The position numbers were made by a program, and so were the translations under genes. A stretch of DNA of 64,000 nt. Source: Mumia xiangluensis (GTDB taxonomy: Bacteria; Actinomycetota; Actinomycetes; Propionibacteriales; Nocardioidaceae). Below are positions 43,756 through 52,408 of this stretch, piece by piece. Position 1 is the first letter of the stretch. Each line of letters begins with the position of its first letter. Below the pieces are notes generated by a model that saw only the letters and a list, made by a program, of their open reading frames with translations, was not told the DNA's origin and made no database searches. The stretch covers positions 521,833 to 585,832 of the forward strand of contig NZ_WJYO01000003.1 in NCBI RefSeq assembly GCF_010994095.1, read 5' to 3'.

Positions 43756-44615
43756 ACCGTCCTGACGCCGCGTTGACCGAAGAGGCCGCTGGGTTTGAGA
43801 AGCAGGATGAGCAGGAGCAGCCCGAAGAGCAGCAACGGCGGGTACTCGACACCCAGGTAGCGGTTGCCGAACGCCTGGACGAGCCCGATGACCATCCCCC
43901 CGACGATCGAGCCCAGGAAGCTGCCGAAGCCGCCGACTGCCAGGGCGACGAATCCGAAGACGGTCAGGGTGATCGTGATGCCGACGCTCGCACCGGTCTT
44001 CGGGACGAGAACCGGGCCGAGGAGCCCTGCCAGGGCTCCTGCGAGAGCGAACGAGCCCGTACGCAGGGCCGCCACGTTGATCCCTCGTACCTTCGCCGCG
44101 TCAGGATCGCTGGTGGCACCACGAGCAGCGAGACCCCACAGGCTTCGTCGGGCGAAGAGATGGAACCCGACGCCGACGCCGACCGCGATGACGATGAGCC
44201 AGACGTCGACCGGCGAGATTCGGCCGCCGAGGAGCGTGAACGACTCCTGCCCGCCGAAGAAGGGGACCGACCGCGGCTCGTCACCCCAGGTCGCCATCAG
44301 GACGCCCTCGATCACGACGAGCGCGCCGACTGTCGTGACCAGGAGCGCGTGAGAGTCCTTGTTGATGACCGGCCTGATCGCGACCAGCTCCTCCACCACC
44401 GCCACCAGCGCTCCGAGGACGGCGCCGCTCAGCGCCGCTGCCCACCACGGCATGCCCTGCTCGACCACGACGAACCAGGTGAAGAAGCCCGCAAGGACGA
44501 CGAGCGCTCCGTGGGCGAAGTTGAACGTTCCACCGAACGTCATCGTGATGTTGTAGCCGATCGCGATCAGTGCATACACCGCACCGACCGACAACCCAGC
44601 CCAAACGACGGTCAT
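43752..44615 (-). CDS. livH: ABC importer permease, LivH-type
   Basis: 287 residues with about eight membrane segments: GAVYALIAIGYNITMTFGGTFNFAHGA at the N-terminus is the classic LivH start, and GSFLGSIVGGMVIGLVQAFG lies near the end. First gene of the minus-strand importer operon (livH, fused livM-livG, livF, then gntR). The binding protein is encoded divergently at 44824. The transported compound is inferred to be an acid or its amide-like analogue rather than an amino acid. Confidence 0.92.
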   Translation of the reverse strand: MTVVWAGLSVGAVYALIAIGYNITMTFGGTFNFAHGALVVLAGFFTWFVVVEQGMPWWAAALSGAVLGALVAVVEELVAIRPVINKDSHALLVTTVGALVVIEGVLMATWGDEPRSVPFFGGQESFTLLGGRISPVDVWLIVIAVGVGVGFHLFARRSLWGLAARGATSDPDAAKVRGINVAALRTGSFALAGALAGLLGPVLVPKTGASVGITITLTVFGFVALAVGGFGSFLGSIVGGMVIGLVQAFGNRYLGVEYPPLLLFGLLLLILLLKPSGLFGQRGVRTV

Positions 44616-44696
44616 GAGTGCACCCCTGTCATACGGAGGTCAGCTGCCCAGCGGGTTCGCCGGTTCCCCGAACCATATGACTTCGGTCACCCCAAA

Positions 44697-44792
44697 TCAA
44701 CTAAATGATTAGGATCCGAAGTCGTGAACTTCCCTTGACGCTCGTCGAGAGGTGTGGTTAGGGTCACATCTGAATCATATAGAGGTTATATG
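44697..44792. promoter_or_regulatory. Divergent control region of the importer genes (site J and AT-rich repeat)
   Basis: Plus strand: TTGACG (44735-44740) and TAGGGT (44759-44764), spaced 18, form a probable promoter for the binding-protein gene. CATATA (44776-44781) and TATATG (44787-44792) are a perfect inverted repeat with a GAGGT spacer in its leader. TCAACTA-AA-TGATTAG at 44697-44712 is a weak match to the CCAAC palindromes. Minus strand: TATGGT (44675-44670 region) may serve livH. Confidence 0.5.
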
Positions 44793-44823
44793 GTCACAGA
44801 CTTCGCGGGAAAGGATCTGCAAA

Positions 44824-46026
44824 ATGAGGTTGGAACGCACTGCGCTGTTCGGCACACTCGCCGCCGCGCTGCTGATCGTGAGCGGCTGCGCCAGCTCCGA
44901 TCCCGAGGGTTCCGACTCGTCGTCGGAGGCCGAAGGCCCGATGGTGATCGAGAGCTTCCAGGCCCTCAGCGGGCCGGTCGCTCCTGTCGGCGAGGCGATG
45001 TCGATCGGCAACAAGGCGGCGGTCGCCGTGATCAACGCCGACGGAGGTGTCCTCGGCGAGCCGCTCGAGCTGAACATCACCGACAGCGGCGGCAGCCCTG
45101 ACCAGCTGGCCGCCAAGCTACAGGAGCTCCTCGCCGGCGGGAAGCCTCACGCGGTCCTGCCGGGCAGCGCGTCGGAGATCCCGGCCGGGATCCCGATCCT
45201 CGACAACGCGAAGGTGTTCACGTCGCAGCACTTCACCGCCGACACCTTCAACGACCCGAAGGAGTATCCACTCGTCTTCGGCAACGCTCACACGATCCCC
45301 GACTACGTCGCGAGCTTTGTCGGCAAGCTGAAGGCGGACGGCTACACGAGCGTCGGAGTGCTGAACTCTGATGACGCCTCTGGCCAGGCGTTCCAAGCGG
45401 TGGCCAAGCCGGCGCTCGAGGAGGCCGGCATCGAGGCGACCTTTGCAGCCGTCTCCCCGAGCGCGGTGGATGCCACCCCGCAGATGCAGCAGGTCCTCTC
45501 GGACGATCCTGACGCTCTCGTGCTCGCGGGCTACTTCCCCGGCGCCACGGCAGTCGTCGCGGCACGGGCCAAGCTGGGCACCGACATTCCGACCATCTCC
45601 GCGCAGACCTTCTCCGCCAACAACCTCGACTCGATCGCCGAGCCCGAAGCGCTGGAGGGCATCGAGTTCCAGCAGCTCGCGGCCAACGTGAAGGGTACGC
45701 CGCAGACGGAGTCGGAGGCCTTCAAGAAGTTCTACGAGGCGGTGAAGAAGGAGGCCGGCGGCACGCTGCCGTTCCCGATCAACACCTACCTCGTCGCGTA
45801 CGACGACGTGGTGCTGGCCGCGTACGCCGCCGAGCTCGCCGGCAGCTTCGACCCCGAGAAGATGACGGAGGCCCTGGAGAAGGCGAGCCCGGAGGACATG
45901 CCGAACTACGTGATGCCGGTCGGTTTCTCACCCGAGAACCACTTCCCGAACGTCACCGAGGACGACTTCGTCTTCGTGCCGTACTCGCCGACCGAGAACG
46001 GCCTGGTCGTGCCGGCCGGCGGCTGA
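44824..46026 (+). CDS. Substrate-binding lipoprotein of the importer
   Basis: 400 residues. A signal peptide with hydrophobic stretch (residues 7-19) ends in the lipobox VSGC with Cys22 as the lipidated residue. The rest is a periplasmic-binding-protein type I fold of the LivJ/amide-binding family (SGPVAPVGEAMSIGNKAAVAVINADGG near the N-terminus). It is followed by a hairpin terminator at 46048-46085. It delivers the substrate to the LivH/LivMG/LivF complex encoded divergently. Confidence 0.9.
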   Translation: MRLERTALFGTLAAALLIVSGCASSDPEGSDSSSEAEGPMVIESFQALSGPVAPVGEAMSIGNKAAVAVINADGGVLGEPLELNITDSGGSPDQLAAKLQELLAGGKPHAVLPGSASEIPAGIPILDNAKVFTSQHFTADTFNDPKEYPLVFGNAHTIPDYVASFVGKLKADGYTSVGVLNSDDASGQAFQAVAKPALEEAGIEATFAAVSPSAVDATPQMQQVLSDDPDALVLAGYFPGATAVVAARAKLGTDIPTISAQTFSANNLDSIAEPEALEGIEFQQLAANVKGTPQTESEAFKKFYEAVKKEAGGTLPFPINTYLVAYDDVVLAAYAAELAGSFDPEKMTEALEKASPEDMPNYVMPVGFSPENHFPNVTEDDFVFVPYSPTENGLVVPAGG

Positions 46027-46047
46027 TCGGCCTCGCGAAACCCCCGG

Positions 46048-46085
46048 ACGAGCGGGGCTGCTCCGAGCGGAGCGGCCCCGCTCGT
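46048..46085 (+). terminator. Rho-independent-type terminator
   Basis: ACGAGCGGGGC (46048-46058) pairs with GCCCCGCTCGT (46075-46085), with a secondary inner stem, followed by TCTCT. It ends the binding-protein transcript. Confidence 0.75.
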
Positions 46086-46125
46086 TCTCTGTCCGACCCT
46101 CGCGTCAGGACTGCGCTAGAGACGG

Positions 46126-46155
46126 TTCTCAACCAACTACTTGGTCGAGTACAGT
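46126..46155 (+). promoter_or_regulatory. Operator/promoter, site F
   Basis: Palindrome CCAACTA-CT-TGGTCGA at 46133-46148. TTCTCA (46126-46131) and TACAGT (46150-46155) are spaced 18 with the palindrome between them; the -10 begins one base after it. It serves the PPOX/MFS pair at 46192-48038. Confidence 0.72.
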
Positions 46156-46191
46156 CCCAAGGAGACACCTGCGACCCCAGGAGCACGCAAC

Positions 46192-46635
46192 ATGGGAATC
46201 ACCCTCGACGCCTCGGAGCGGGCCACCCTCGTGGGCACGCACGGCGAGGGCATCCTCGCCACCACGACGCCCACCGGAGCCCCGGTCCCCCTCCCGGTCT
46301 GGTACGTCGTCGTCGACGACGTCCCCTACGTACGCACGCCGCGCACCGCGAAGCGTGTCCGACACATCGAGGCGAACCCTCGGGTCTCGCTGCTGGTGCA
46401 TGCAGGACGCGCGTGGAGCGAGCTTCGCGGCGTGCTGATCGGAGGTCGCGCCGAGATCGTGGCGGACCCGGAGCTCGCCGAGCGCATCAAGCAGATCCTG
46501 GACGAGCGCTTCGCCGGGCTCCTCCCGCCTCCCCTTCCGGACAAGGTCGCGGGTGCGTACGCCGAGACCGTCATCCTCCGCATCTCCCCCGACCGGGAGC
46601 CCGTCAGCTGGGACAACCGGAAGGTGCGCCTGTGA
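46192..46635 (+). CDS. PPOX-class F420-dependent/pyridoxamine oxidase-like protein
   Basis: 147 residues from ATG. Split beta-barrel sequence GILATTTPTGAPVPLPVWYVVVDD and VRHIEANPRVSLLVH are typical of the FMN/F420-binding PPOX superfamily. Such proteins reduce or oxidise small substrates or handle the cofactor; the LLM proteins here may use the same cofactor. GTGA overlap with the MFS gene. Regulated from site F. Confidence 0.83.
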   Translation: MGITLDASERATLVGTHGEGILATTTPTGAPVPLPVWYVVVDDVPYVRTPRTAKRVRHIEANPRVSLLVHAGRAWSELRGVLIGGRAEIVADPELAERIKQILDERFAGLLPPPLPDKVAGAYAETVILRISPDREPVSWDNRKVRL

Positions 46636-48038
46636 GCGAGCGACTGCGCGGGCCGGCGACGTACGCGGTCCTCATGTCGGCCGTCACGGCATTCGCCCTG
46701 CTCCAGGCGATGGTCATCCCGGTCCTGCCGGCGATCCAGCACGCCCTGCACGCGGACGCGCGCAGCGTCTCGTGGGTCGTCAGCGCGTACCTGCTCGCGG
46801 CAGCCGTCGCGACACCGATCGTCGGACGCCTCGGCGACGTCTACGGCAAGAAGCGGACGCTCGTCACCGTCCTCGCGGTGCTCTCGGTCGCCTCGCTCGT
46901 CGCCGCGTACGCACCGAGCCTCGAAGTGATGGTCGCGGCCCGGGTCCTGCAGGGCGTCGGTGGTGGCGTGATGCCGCTCTCGCTCGGCATCGTCCGTGAC
47001 GAGTTCTCCGCGGAACGCACGTCGGCCGCGGTCGGGACCCTCGCCGCACTCGGAGGGATCGGCGCCAGTGTGGGGCTGGTTCTCGCCGGCCCGCTGGTGG
47101 ACCTCCTCGGCTATCGCGCGCTGTTCCTCGCCCCCATGACGTTGACGGCGATCACCGCCGTGGTCGCGGCGATCGTGGTCCCCCGCTCGCCGAGCGGATC
47201 AGGCGGGCTGTCCTGGCTCCCCGCGCCCTTCCTCAGCCTCAGCGTCGCCGCCTTCCTGCTCGCGACGACCCAAGGGACCGCATGGGGGTGGCTCGATCCG
47301 CGCACACTCGGTCTCTACGGGGCTGCCGTGGTGGTCGGCGCGCTCTGGGTCAGGCTGGAGCGGCGCGCCGAGCACCCCGTCATCGACCTCGACATGCTGC
47401 GGCTCCCGGCGGTGCGATCGGCCAACGTCGTCTCCTTCCTTTTAGGCCTCGCCATGTTCGGGGTCTACTCGTACGTGCCGCAGCTCCTGCAGACGCCCCG
47501 GACGACCGGCTACGGCCTCGGGGCGACCGTCTCCGAATCGGGCCTCGTCCTTGCGCCGATGGCCGCTTGCGTCTTCCTCGGCGGCATCGCCTCGGCCCGC
47601 CTGACTAGGAGGTACGGCCCGCGTCGCGTGGTCATCGGAGCGAGCATCGTCATGGCGCTGTCGCTGCTGACCCTGGTCGCCGCACGGTCGCACGCGTGGG
47701 AGATCGCGCTGACTCTCACGGCGTACGGCTTCACGCTCGGCGTCAACCTGGCAGCCTTGTCGACCCTCGTCGTGGTCTCGGTCGACCCGGGGCAGACCGC
47801 CGTCGCGAGCGCGGTGAACTTCAACGTCCGCAACATCGGCGGCGCGGTCGGGGCGGCGGCGATGGCGACCGTCGTCACCGCCGGCCTGAGGGCGGACGGC
47901 CTTCCGCAGGAGTCCGGGTACGTCGTCGGCTTCGTCGTGCTGGCCGCCACCATGCTCGTCGCGAGCGTCCTGGCCATGGCGCTGCCGCGCACGCGCGCGG
48001 TCGCGCCAGCAGCGCAGGCTCCCTCACCGGCGGTCTGA
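46632..48038 (+). CDS. MFS transporter, drug:H+ antiporter (DHA2-like)
   Basis: 468 residues from a GTG. About 12-14 hydrophobic segments; GRLGDVYGKKRTL is the loop 2-3 motif A of MFS, and RVLQGVGGGVMPLSLGIVRDEF is the motif found in DHA-type exporters. It probably exports a toxic intermediate or the substrate. Related in type to the MFS gene at 60669-62192. Ends 20 bases from the convergent gene at 48059. Confidence 0.87.
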   Translation: MSERLRGPATYAVLMSAVTAFALLQAMVIPVLPAIQHALHADARSVSWVVSAYLLAAAVATPIVGRLGDVYGKKRTLVTVLAVLSVASLVAAYAPSLEVMVAARVLQGVGGGVMPLSLGIVRDEFSAERTSAAVGTLAALGGIGASVGLVLAGPLVDLLGYRALFLAPMTLTAITAVVAAIVVPRSPSGSGGLSWLPAPFLSLSVAAFLLATTQGTAWGWLDPRTLGLYGAAVVVGALWVRLERRAEHPVIDLDMLRLPAVRSANVVSFLLGLAMFGVYSYVPQLLQTPRTTGYGLGATVSESGLVLAPMAACVFLGGIASARLTRRYGPRRVVIGASIVMALSLLTLVAARSHAWEIALTLTAYGFTLGVNLAALSTLVVVSVDPGQTAVASAVNFNVRNIGGAVGAAAMATVVTAGLRADGLPQESGYVVGFVVLAATMLVASVLAMALPRTRAVAPAAQAPSPAV

Positions 48039-48058
48039 ACCGTCTTGGCGCCCCGGGC

Positions 48059-48976
48059 TCAGAAGGTCTCGGGGATGCCGGTGCCGACGACCGACGGCGC
48101 GTTCGGGGACGACACCCGCCCGACCTGCTCGAGGAGCCCGAAACCGGTCACCCCGGATCGTGAGACGTCGTACGGGGTGAACGCCCGGCGTACCCACCCC
48201 TGCCCGTCGGCGCTCGCCCGGACGAATGCGAGGTGCTGGTCGAGGCTGCGGTAGCCGCCGGTGACGGTGTAGCCCCCGGTCGAGCTGGGCGTTCCGTCGA
48301 GCTGGCAGATCATCCGCGTCGGGATCCGACGCGATGGCCCCTCCACGTTCAGCACCGACACCGTCAGCGGGCTCGTCACCGTGCGCTCCTGGAACGCACC
48401 CGGGCCGACCGCGCCCGGCTCCTGCGGTGCGGTGGCGAGCATCGCCGAGCCGTCCTGGAACGCCGCGATCAACCGCGTCCCGTCCTCGGTGCCGCTCGCC
48501 GCGAAGCCGGTCGCGCCCACCCACGCCTGGCCCCGTACGGATGCCACGACGCTGCCCGCTGCGACGGAGCCGCTGGCGCGATACACCTCGGAGCCGACGA
48601 GCCCGCCGTCGGCGAACGCGCGCTGCCGCGGGACGGGCAGCGAGATCGGCCCGAGCGACAGGTCCACCGTGACAGGCACCCGGAACTCGGCGGCGGCGCC
48701 CGCAAGGTGCTCAGCGGGCTCCAGGTCCTGCGCGGTGTGCACCGACACTCGTACGCGCTGGGCGCGGCCATCCACCGTCCAGCTCACGTCAGGGTGATGG
48801 CTCGCGGTCACGAAGTCACGGTCGTACCAGAGCGTCACCCCGTCAGCCATGAAGACGAGCACGCGGTCCAGCGACAGCTGGCGCCCTCGCGTCACGGCGA
48901 TGGCGACGACCGTCCCCGAGACGTCGTCCATCAGGATCACGTCGGCCGACCCTCCGACCTCAGCTGCAGTGGTCAC
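48059..48976 (-). CDS. Conserved hypothetical protein, possible beta-barrel
   Basis: 305 residues from the GTG at 48976, preceded by GAGAGGGG. An ATG at 49039 overlaps the predicted -10 and so lies upstream of the transcription start. I do not recognise the family. The sequence is rich in predicted beta-strands and glycine (DVILMDDVSGTVVAIAVTRG; VTGGYRSLDQHLAFVRAS), without Cys pairs, signal peptide or membrane segments. It is divergent from the Rieske oxygenase and shares operator G with it, so a role in the same pathway is likely. Confidence 0.65.
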   Translation of the reverse strand: MTTAAEVGGSADVILMDDVSGTVVAIAVTRGRQLSLDRVLVFMADGVTLWYDRDFVTASHHPDVSWTVDGRAQRVRVSVHTAQDLEPAEHLAGAAAEFRVPVTVDLSLGPISLPVPRQRAFADGGLVGSEVYRASGSVAAGSVVASVRGQAWVGATGFAASGTEDGTRLIAAFQDGSAMLATAPQEPGAVGPGAFQERTVTSPLTVSVLNVEGPSRRIPTRMICQLDGTPSSTGGYTVTGGYRSLDQHLAFVRASADGQGWVRRAFTPYDVSRSGVTGFGLLEQVGRVSSPNAPSVVGTGIPETF

Positions 48977-49037
48977 TGCGTCCCCTCTCCGCTCGCCGAC
49001 GACGGGGGCCCGTTTGACTCCGCGCTCGTCGTACCGC

Positions 49038-49064
49038 ATTATAACCAACTAACCAGTGGGTTGG
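49038..49064. promoter_or_regulatory. Divergent operator/promoter, site G
   Basis: Overlapping registers CCAACTA-AC-CAGTGGG (49045-49060) and CTAACCA-GT-GGGTTGG (49049-49064), aligned closely to site C. On the minus strand a consensus TATAAT (49043-49038) starts one base from the left register. It controls the gene at 48976 and probably the Rieske oxygenase at 49091. Confidence 0.75.
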
Positions 49065-49090
49065 GATTACACGAGTTCGGAGACGTGAGA

Positions 49091-50170
49091 ATGAAGGATT
49101 GGCCGTACGACGTTTTCGCCACAGGGTGGTATCAGATCGGGTACTCGGCAGAGCTTGCCCCGGGTGATGTGCGCCCGGTCAAGTTCTTCGACCAGGAGCT
49201 GGTCCTGTTCCGGTCGGAACGCGGAGAGGTCTCGCTCCTCGACGCCTACTGCGCCCACCTCGGCGCGCACCTCGGGCACGGCGGACAGGTCAAGGGCGAC
49301 TGCATCGAGTGCCCGTTCCACGGATGGTTGTGGAACACCGACGGGTCCCTCGAGGGGATCCCGTACGCGCCGAACGCCACACGCAAGGTCGCGCTGGACC
49401 GGTGGCACACCGCCGAGGTCCAGGGCCTGCTCCTCGTCTGGTACGACGGGCACGGCCGTGCGCCGTTCTGGGAGTACCCCGGCGTCCCCGAGTACGGCGA
49501 CCAGGAGAACTTCTACCCGATCTACCCGTACGGCGCCGACCACGTCGGGGTGCGCAAGATCATCACCCAGATGCCGATCGAGAACACCCCCGACTACTTC
49601 CACTTCCCCCTCGTCCACGGGACCGGCCAGCCCGGCCGGCCGCTGCTGTGGGAGGAGAAGGGCGAGTACCTCCACACGCGCATGGGCTACTGGTTCGGGT
49701 ACGGCAAGTCGACGACCTGGCTCACCCCCGACGGGCCCGTGGACGGCGAGACGGAGACCGAGGCGTGGGGGCTCGGGCTGTCGCTCGCGCGCTTTCACAT
49801 CGGCGACTTCATCACCGCCCAGATGACCGCGACGACGCCGGTCGACAAGGAGCACTCGCAGATCTTCTGCACGATGGCGGTCTCGCGCGAGCCGGGGAGC
49901 TCGATGGACGACCCGCCGACCGGACGCGCTGAGCAGATGCTCCGCTTCCAGGACGCGCAGATCCGCCGCGACTTCGCGATCTGGGAGAACCAGAAGTACA
50001 TCGAGCACCCGCCGTACGCCGGCGGCGAGGAGATCTACTACTCGGCTTTCCGCCGCTGGTCGAAGCAGTTCTACTTCGACAAGCCGTACCGCGACGGGAA
50101 GCGGCTCGAGGGCGACCAGCGCAAGGCGGAGGACTGGACCGTCCCCGTCTACGACCACAACCCCGTCTGA
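49091..50170 (+). CDS. Rieske oxygenase, KshA-like
   Basis: 359 residues from ATG with GGAG upstream. The Rieske [2Fe-2S] motif is C54-x-H56 ... C74-x2-H77 (DAYCAHLGAHLG, CPFHGW), and the mononuclear iron site is seen at Asp168/His171/His176 in NTPDYFHFPLVHG. It resembles 3-ketosteroid 9-alpha-hydroxylase oxygenase (KshA) but is somewhat shorter (359 against about 385). It would hydroxylate a ring or cleave an ether using electrons from a partner reductase; no KshB-like reductase is present. Single gene, with terminator at 50187. Confidence 0.85.
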   Translation: MKDWPYDVFATGWYQIGYSAELAPGDVRPVKFFDQELVLFRSERGEVSLLDAYCAHLGAHLGHGGQVKGDCIECPFHGWLWNTDGSLEGIPYAPNATRKVALDRWHTAEVQGLLLVWYDGHGRAPFWEYPGVPEYGDQENFYPIYPYGADHVGVRKIITQMPIENTPDYFHFPLVHGTGQPGRPLLWEEKGEYLHTRMGYWFGYGKSTTWLTPDGPVDGETETEAWGLGLSLARFHIGDFITAQMTATTPVDKEHSQIFCTMAVSREPGSSMDDPPTGRAEQMLRFQDAQIRRDFAIWENQKYIEHPPYAGGEEIYYSAFRRWSKQFYFDKPYRDGKRLEGDQRKAEDWTVPVYDHNPV

Positions 50171-50186
50171 CACACAGGACCGGACG

Positions 50187-50229
50187 AGACCCGACGTCGT
50201 CGCCAGCCCGTGGCGACGGCGTCGGGTCT
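50187..50229. terminator. Hairpin terminator
   Basis: AGACCCGACG (50187-50196) with its continuation pairs with the complementary arm ending GTCGGGTCT (50221-50229); followed on the plus strand by GTTCTT. Between convergent genes ending at 50170 (+) and 50263 (-). Confidence 0.8.
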
Positions 50230-50262
50230 GTTCTTGTGGCCCGTGCATCGTCGGGTGGTGCG

Positions 50263-51276
50263 TCAGGCGAGGTCGTACACGTCGAGGTCCGGGTCGGCCG
50301 CCTGCTGGACGCGGCCCCGCATCGACAGCACCTCCAGGTGCGCCCGCGTCTCCTGGACCGCCATCAGCTGGTCCATCGGCCCGAGCGAGTCGAGGGCCCG
50401 CTCGCGCTTGGTCCACGGCACCTGCTTGGCCACCTCGTACGCCGTGCGGGCCCCCGCGGCCACGGCCTCGCCGCACTGGTCGAGGCGGATCTCATGGTGC
50501 CGCAGCAGCTCGTCCACACGCTCGTGGACGCTCGCCCCCGCGACCCCGTGCGCCGGGAGCATCGCGGCGTCGGGGCGCCTGCGGATGCGGGTCAGCGAGT
50601 CGAGATAGTCGGCGAGCGACCGGTGGAGGTGGTCGGTCGGCTCGGAGCCGACGGCGGGTGTGATCCGCGGCAGGACGTGGTCGCCGGTGAACAGCACACC
50701 GATCTCGTCGCCGGCGAAGCAGACGTGCCCGCGGGTGTGCCCGGGAGTCTCGACCGCCTCCACCTCCAGGTCTCCGAGGAGCACGACGTCGCCGTCGTGG
50801 AGCCACCCGGTCGGCTCGGCGTACAGCGCGACGTCGACGTCGGACCGTGCGTGCGACTCCACCATCGACCGCGGCACCCCGCAGCGCTGCAACGAGACCC
50901 CGAACTCGGACATGCCGCGTTCCCGGTCGAGGATCAGCGCGAGCGAGTGCCGCTCGCCCGACCCGAGAAGGATCTCGCACCGCGTACGCCGCATCAGCTC
51001 GACGGCAAGCGTGTAGTGGTCGGGGTGGATGTGCGTCACGACGATCGTGCCGACGTCCCCGAGTCCGGCGCCGAGGGCGGCGAGCCCACGCTCGAGGTCG
51101 CCCATCGCGTCACCCGCGAACCACCCGGCGTCGACGAGACCCACCGAGCGGTCTCCGACGACGGCGTAGACGTTCGTGGCGGCCAACCCCTCGCCAGGCA
51201 TCTCGACGGGGATGCGGTGCACCCCGGGCGCCACGGTCTCGTACGTCACGTCCGCCCACGCGTCCCGATCGGTCAT
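50263..51276 (-). CDS. Metallo-beta-lactamase-fold hydrolase
   Basis: 337 residues from ATG with GGAGGC upstream. The metal site HIHPDH is at residues 82-87, followed by VEAVETPGHTRGHVCF and FTGDHVLP, with a C-terminal helical extension (EVAKQVPWTKRERALDSLG) as in LACTB2-like/glyoxalase II-like hydrolases. It probably hydrolyses a thioester or lactone. Divergent from the lipocalin-like gene and sharing operator H with it. Confidence 0.88.
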   Translation of the reverse strand: MTDRDAWADVTYETVAPGVHRIPVEMPGEGLAATNVYAVVGDRSVGLVDAGWFAGDAMGDLERGLAALGAGLGDVGTIVVTHIHPDHYTLAVELMRRTRCEILLGSGERHSLALILDRERGMSEFGVSLQRCGVPRSMVESHARSDVDVALYAEPTGWLHDGDVVLLGDLEVEAVETPGHTRGHVCFAGDEIGVLFTGDHVLPRITPAVGSEPTDHLHRSLADYLDSLTRIRRRPDAAMLPAHGVAGASVHERVDELLRHHEIRLDQCGEAVAAGARTAYEVAKQVPWTKRERALDSLGPMDQLMAVQETRAHLEVLSMRGRVQQAADPDLDVYDLA

Positions 51277-51346
51277 CGTGCCTCCTGCGTCTCTGGCCAG
51301 CGGCTCACCCGGCCTCCCGCGCTTGACAGCGGGGTCCGGCGTGCCT

Positions 51347-51375
51347 AGGTTACCAACCATTCGGTTGGCTAATTG
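51347..51375. promoter_or_regulatory. Divergent operator/promoter, site H
   Basis: Palindrome CCAACCA-TT-CGGTTGG at 51353-51368. Minus strand: TAACCT (51352-51347) abuts the palindrome and should drive the MBL gene. Plus strand: TAATTG (51370-51375), a weaker hexamer, is one base away and may drive 51389-55172. Confidence 0.75.
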
Positions 51376-51388
51376 CAGGAGGGTTGGC

Positions 51389-52408
51389 ATGGGCATGCTC
51401 GCGGAGTCGATCGCCCCGGAGCACGAGTTCCGACACACGCCGAACGACGATCCGGCGTACAACGAGAGCACGTACTACAACTTCTCCTCGGTCGCCTCCG
51501 GCATCACCGGCTGGGTCAGGGTCGCGATGCAGGCCAACCAGCCCGCAGGCCAGGCGTCCGTCCTGCTCTTCCTGCCGGACGAGACCCTCTTCGGCCACGA
51601 ACGGACCCGCGAGGTGACCGTCGACCAGATCAAGGCCGGCGGCCTGGAGATCGACATCCTCGAGCCGCACGCACGCCAGCGTCTCCGGTACGAGGGAGAG
51701 CTCGCGTCGTTCGCCGACCCCCGTGTGCTCACCGAGCCGCGGGCCGCGTTCAAGGAGGCACCCCGCCGGCAGGTGACGCTCGATCTCGCCGTCCACGCCC
51801 ACGGGCGGTCGTTCGGGACGAACGGCGACGACCCCGACAAGTACCTCGAGTCGACCATGGCGTGGGGACACTTCGAGCAGTTCATCGGGGTCGACGGCAC
51901 CATCACCGTCGACGGAACCGCCTACCCGCTCGAGAAGGCGGCCGGGCTGCGCGACCACTCGTGGGGACCACGCGACTGGGCCGGCCCGCTCTGGTACCGC
52001 TGGATCACCGCGTCCCTCGACGACCGCAGCGCGCTCATGGTGCTGCAGGTGGCACGTCGCGACGGCCAGATCACCCGCGAGGCCGCGGTCGTCCGCGAGG
52101 GCGTCCTGAGCGAGGCCTCGTTCGACGACGTCGAGGTCACGTGGACACCGGACGGCTTCGGCGAGCGGGTCGTCTGCGAGGTGCAGACCGCCGAAGGCCC
52201 CGTGACCCTGACGGCCACCGCGCGCCCGCCGGCGACGTACGTCCCGCTCCGGCACAACCGTCCGGGCGATGACGGGACGGTGCTCGAGACCCGCATCGGA
52301 TACGCCGCGTACGAGTTCACCACGGGCGACGGCCGGCGAGGCTCCGGCATCGTCGAGATCCTCGACCAGCTGGAGGACGGCCTGCCGATCGGGATGTCGT
52401 CACGATGA
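51389..52408 (+). CDS. Lipocalin-like/AttH-CrtC-type conserved protein
   Basis: 339 residues from ATG with GCAGGAGGG upstream. The C-terminal half carries the LRDHSWGPRDW signature and repeated beta-strands of the AttH/CrtC-like double-lipocalin fold. Proteins of this type accompany acyl-CoA and kinase genes in actinobacteria; they may act as hydratases on prenyl chains or bind hydrophobic ligands. The exact activity is unknown. ATGA overlap with the kinase gene at 52405. Confidence 0.68.
   Translation: MGMLAESIAPEHEFRHTPNDDPAYNESTYYNFSSVASGITGWVRVAMQANQPAGQASVLLFLPDETLFGHERTREVTVDQIKAGGLEIDILEPHARQRLRYEGELASFADPRVLTEPRAAFKEAPRRQVTLDLAVHAHGRSFGTNGDDPDKYLESTMAWGHFEQFIGVDGTITVDGTAYPLEKAAGLRDHSWGPRDWAGPLWYRWITASLDDRSALMVLQVARRDGQITREAAVVREGVLSEASFDDVEVTWTPDGFGERVVCEVQTAEGPVTLTATARPPATYVPLRHNRPGDDGTVLETRIGYAAYEFTTGDGRRGSGIVEILDQLEDGLPIGMSSR

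Noticed and set aside
44697..44712. Tenth copy of the CCAAC operator before the importer genes
   Set aside because: Only a partial match (TCAACTA-AA-TGATTAG) and no -10 hexamer at the standard distance; kept as a weak candidate within the control region, not counted among the nine.
49037..49039. ATG start for the gene at 48059-48976
   Set aside because: It overlaps the TATAAT -10 box, so it would not be in the mRNA; the GTG at 48976 has a good ribosome site.
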